Source of the DNA: Clostridia bacterium
GTDB taxonomy: Bacteria > Bacillota > Clostridia > Oscillospirales > Acutalibacteraceae
Length of the DNA: 8,647 bases
Assembly (NCBI GenBank): GCA_017534365.1
Contig: JAFWCS010000424.1
Coordinates: 1 to 8,647, forward strand
Direction of reading: 5' to 3'
Positions within the stretch are counted from its first letter, which is position 1. Every line of letters starts with the position of its first letter. The notes under the pieces were generated by a model. The model worked only from the letters and a program-made list of their open reading frames with translations. It made no database searches and had not been told where the DNA came from. Of this stretch, positions 7,228-8,647 are shown in pieces. A program made the translations under genes and the position numbers.

Positions 7228-7282
7228 TTCTATATACCTCAATCTCATAGTTTCTATATGAATGACTGTCATACCATGCGTT

Positions 7283-8371
7283 TTATGATCTGCCGATGAC
7301 GTTCCACTCTGCCAGCAGCCGTTTTCTGTGCCGCTTCCAGCCGCGGAACAATCTGTAAGCCGGCAGAAAAGGGATCAGCAGCTTATGCCGAAAGAAGAAC
7401 GGATACTGATATTCGATCTCCTGCATCGGAAGAAAGAGCCTGCGCAGCAGGTATCTCGCCTTGCCCTTTTTGCCGCCGCCGAAGCGCGTGACCTTGTTTT
7501 TCACAACGTTTTCGAGCGTGCCGTGCGCGCCAGCGCCGAGGATCGAAGCGAGCAGCGCCCGATCCGCCGCAGTCAGCGCCCCGTCGCCGAACAGATGCGT
7601 CGCAAGCGACCGGTTCTGTTCTTCAAAGGCGCGGATCCCGAGCTTCTCGCTCGCGGCCCGGATCGCCTGCCAGTCGAGCTCCAGCTTCTGCAGCATCACG
7701 AAGGTGTCCAGCACGGAGCGCAGCCCCGTCCCCGCCTTCTCGAAATGATCCCAGGCGTGGGCGGTCACGTCAAGATAAAAGTCCTCGGGCGTGAAGGCGT
7801 AAGCACAGCCCCCCTGCGGCACCAGACGCGGTTTCACGTCTGCGAAAAAGTCATTCAGCGCCGCAGGATAGCCGGGGCCGAACAGCGCCACGTGCATCTG
7901 CATATTGGTCAGCGGCGCTTTGTAATAAACGTCATGGTGCCCGTGCCCGAAGCTCTGCACCGTGTAACCCAGCCCGATCATGATCTCACGCACGTCCGCT
8001 GCACGCGCAGGATCAAACAGGATATCGACATCGGCGCTTTCCCGCATGCCGAATTTCGGATACCAGTCCTTGAGAACGGCGCCCTTGAGGGGCAGATACC
8101 AGATCCCCGCCTGATCGAGCTTGCCGCAGACGGCGGCCGTTTCGCCGGCGAGCACGACGGCCTTTCGCTTGGCCATGGCGATCGCCTGCTTGAATTTCGG
8201 CGTCGAAATGCCGGCGTCCTCGAGCGCGGCGCCGACGAGCGCAGCGAGCATATGCTTCTGCGCAAGGGCAAAGACTTCGTCCGGATCAACGTCCGCAATG
8301 CGGTCGCGCTGCGCGGTCTGCGCACGGACGGCGCATTTGCAAAGATAGAGGATCGCTTCTTCCGAATTCAT
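7283..8371 (-). CDS. Nucleotidyltransferase-like protein (Nucleotidyltransferase_5 / NTP_transf_5 type)
   Basis: First gene after the operon promoter; a soluble 362-residue protein. The core matches the polymerase-beta-like nucleotidyltransferase family known from polysaccharide and peptide-modification loci. It has an N-terminal helical region, then WYLPLKGAVLKDWYP (91-105) and FGMRESADVDILFD (107-120). In the latter, R110 and the D114-x-D116 pair are the expected metal-binding carboxylates. MQMHVALFG follows (157-165), then FTPEDFYLDVTAHAWDHF (193-210), corresponding to the family's E-D-x-x-x-x-x-x-x-H-x-x-x-H pattern. The C-terminal end is strongly basic (RLFRGWKRHRKRLLAEW). The start at 8371 has AAAGGA five bases upstream; a GTG at 8413 in the same frame would fall in the leader hairpin region and lacks a ribosome site. 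The natural substrate of this family is not established; it may transfer NMP to a small molecule, sugar or protein. Confidence 0.92.
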   Translation of the reverse strand: MNSEEAILYLCKCAVRAQTAQRDRIADVDPDEVFALAQKHMLAALVGAALEDAGISTPKFKQAIAMAKRKAVVLAGETAAVCGKLDQAGIWYLPLKGAVLKDWYPKFGMRESADVDILFDPARAADVREIMIGLGYTVQSFGHGHHDVYYKAPLTNMQMHVALFGPGYPAALNDFFADVKPRLVPQGGCAYAFTPEDFYLDVTAHAWDHFEKAGTGLRSVLDTFVMLQKLELDWQAIRAASEKLGIRAFEEQNRSLATHLFGDGALTAADRALLASILGAGAHGTLENVVKNKVTRFGGGKKGKARYLLRRLFLPMQEIEYQYPFFFRHKLLIPFLPAYRLFRGWKRHRKRLLAEWNVIGRS

Positions 8372-8385
8372 TGGCGTCCTTTCAT

Positions 8386-8404
8386 CAGACGGCGTCAACG
8401 TCTG
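8386..8404 (-). promoter_or_regulatory. Small hairpin in the operon leader, just before the first ribosome binding site
   Basis: On the minus strand CAGACG (8399-8404) and CGTCTG (8386-8391) can pair into a six-base stem with a seven-base loop, ending three bases before AAAGGA (8377-8382). Directly upstream is GTTTG-TG-CAAAC (8406-8417), an imperfect palindrome that could be an operator half-site pair. No known riboswitch is recognised; the leader is only about 70 nt. A regulatory role is inferred. Confidence 0.3.
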
Positions 8405-8450
8405 GGTTTGCACAAACTTCCACTATACTAGATAATATTTATATAATAAA

Positions 8451-8479
8451 ATAATAGCACTCAGGCAGGATGATGTCAA
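8451..8479 (-). promoter_or_regulatory. Vegetative (sigma-70/SigA type) promoter of the operon with extended -10
   Basis: On the minus strand a perfect TTGACA -35 box (8474-8479) is separated by 17 bases from TATTAT (8451-8456), preceded by TGC to give an extended -10. Transcription should begin near 8444, leaving a leader of about 73 nt to the ATG at 8371. It stands in an AT-rich gap between a terminator and the first gene, which supports it as the main promoter of the unit. Confidence 0.88.
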
Positions 8480-8501
8480 TACGGCCAAATGAGAAAGGGA
8501 G

Positions 8502-8540
8502 AAAAAATCCTTCAAAAACGCTTCATTTTTTTGTAAAAAA
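8502..8540. repeat. Two 11-bp near-tandem repeats with phased A/T tracts upstream of the promoter
   Basis: On the plus strand the units AAAAATCCTTC (8503-8513) and AAAAACGCTTC (8514-8524) agree at nine of eleven positions. They are followed by a seven-T run (8526-8532) and a six-A run (8535-8540). The tracts lie roughly one helical turn apart, as in intrinsically curved DNA, at about -58 to -96 from the predicted start. This could help promoter activity or bind a regulator, or be plain AT-rich spacer. Confidence 0.35.
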
Positions 8541-8570
8541 CAGAGAAATTTTAATTATTATTAAGAAATA

Positions 8571-8594
8571 AGGCCCCGTGAAACCACGGAGCCT
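8571..8594 (-). terminator. Rho-independent terminator of the gene upstream of the operon
   Basis: AGGCTCCGTG (8585-8594) and CACGGGGCCT (8571-8580) on the minus strand form a ten-pair stem with one G-T wobble and a four-base loop, followed by TATTTCTT. It lies 16 bases after the probable stop at 8611-8613. On the plus strand the hairpin is not followed by a T run, so it serves the minus direction and separates the operon from its upstream neighbour. Confidence 0.75.
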
Positions 8595-8610
8595 GTTGCA
8601 GTCATTCTGT

Positions 8611-8647
8611 TCAGTTTGGGGAAACGACCGTCTTTTCTTCCTTTGCC
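8611..8647 (-). CDS. Probable C-terminal end of an upstream gene (cut by window edge)
   Basis: One minus-strand frame reads A-K-E-E-K-T-V-V-S-P-N and stops with TGA at 8611-8613, 16 bases before the terminator hairpin. That is the usual distance for the end of a gene. Only eleven residues are visible, so neither family nor function can be given. The other two frames run through the hairpin, which makes them less likely. The call rests mainly on the terminator position. Confidence 0.35.
   Translation of the reverse strand, partial: AKEEKTVVSPN

Noticed and set aside
5773..7299. Plus-strand open frame of 508 codons antisense to the aminotransferase
   Set aside because: The opposite strand carries a complete aminotransferase with all key residues; the plus frame has low-complexity Arg/Ala/His composition and no motif.
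8372..8413. GTG at 8413 as an upstream start for the first gene
   Set aside because: It would place 14 extra residues in the leader hairpin region without a ribosome site; the ATG at 8371 has AAAGGA at good spacing.
7328..8431. Plus-strand open frame of 367 codons antisense to the nucleotidyltransferase-like gene
   Set aside because: It mirrors the minus-strand gene almost exactly, shows no family pattern, and would end in the operon's own leader.
8372..8450. Riboswitch or T-box in the operon leader
   Set aside because: The leader is only about 70 nt and no known conserved core or T-box sequence is visible; only small hairpins are supported.

Overview
The window is a GC-rich stretch of a bacterial chromosome. 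All supportable genes lie on the minus strand and read from right to left. AGGAG-type ribosome binding sites, a textbook vegetative (sigma-70/SigA type) promoter and the style of the ATP-grasp and surface-glycan enzymes suggest a GC-rich Firmicute, perhaps a gut-type Clostridia member. The taxonomic call is an inference. I saw no tRNA, rRNA, CRISPR array, transposase or phage gene.

Right edge (about 8372-8647). A probable last few codons of an upstream gene (stop at 8611-8613) is followed by an intrinsic terminator (8571-8594). Next come an AT-rich spacer with roughly helically phased A/T tracts and a strong promoter (TTGACA, 17-bp spacer, extended -10 TGC-TATTAT, 8451-8479). A leader of about 70 nt carries a small hairpin just before the first ribosome binding site.

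Operon (8371 down to 1). Eight genes follow in one direction: (1) a nucleotidyltransferase-like protein of the Nucleotidyltransferase_5 type; (2) a long DegT/DnrJ/EryC1/StrS sugar aminotransferase; (3) a PglC-like polyprenyl-phosphate sugar-1-phosphate transferase; (4) ATP-grasp ligase A; (5) an acyltransferase-3 family membrane protein; (6) ATP-grasp ligase B; (7) an MmgE/PrpD family protein; (8) the start of a gene cut by the left edge. Three junctions are very tight: 8-bp overlap, 4-bp ATGA overlap and 13-bp gap. The others are 25-75 bp, with no terminator seen between genes. One transcription unit is therefore likely.

How the genes may work together (inference). The aminotransferase would make a nucleotide-linked amino sugar. 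The PglC-like enzyme would load a sugar phosphate onto the lipid carrier at the inner membrane face. One or both ATP-grasp enzymes would join a carboxylic acid to an amine, and the membrane acyltransferase would O-acylate the glycan. The MmgE/PrpD enzyme, which acts on small polycarboxylates in characterised relatives, could make or reshape the acid that is attached. Aminotransferase, phosphoglycosyltransferase and ATP-grasp ligase side by side recall a split form of Neisseria PglB2, in which a phosphoglycosyltransferase is fused to an ATP-grasp domain and the product sugar carries a glyceramido group. No flippase, polymerase, classical glycosyltransferase or nucleotide-sugar dehydratase is in the window, so the pathway is incomplete here.
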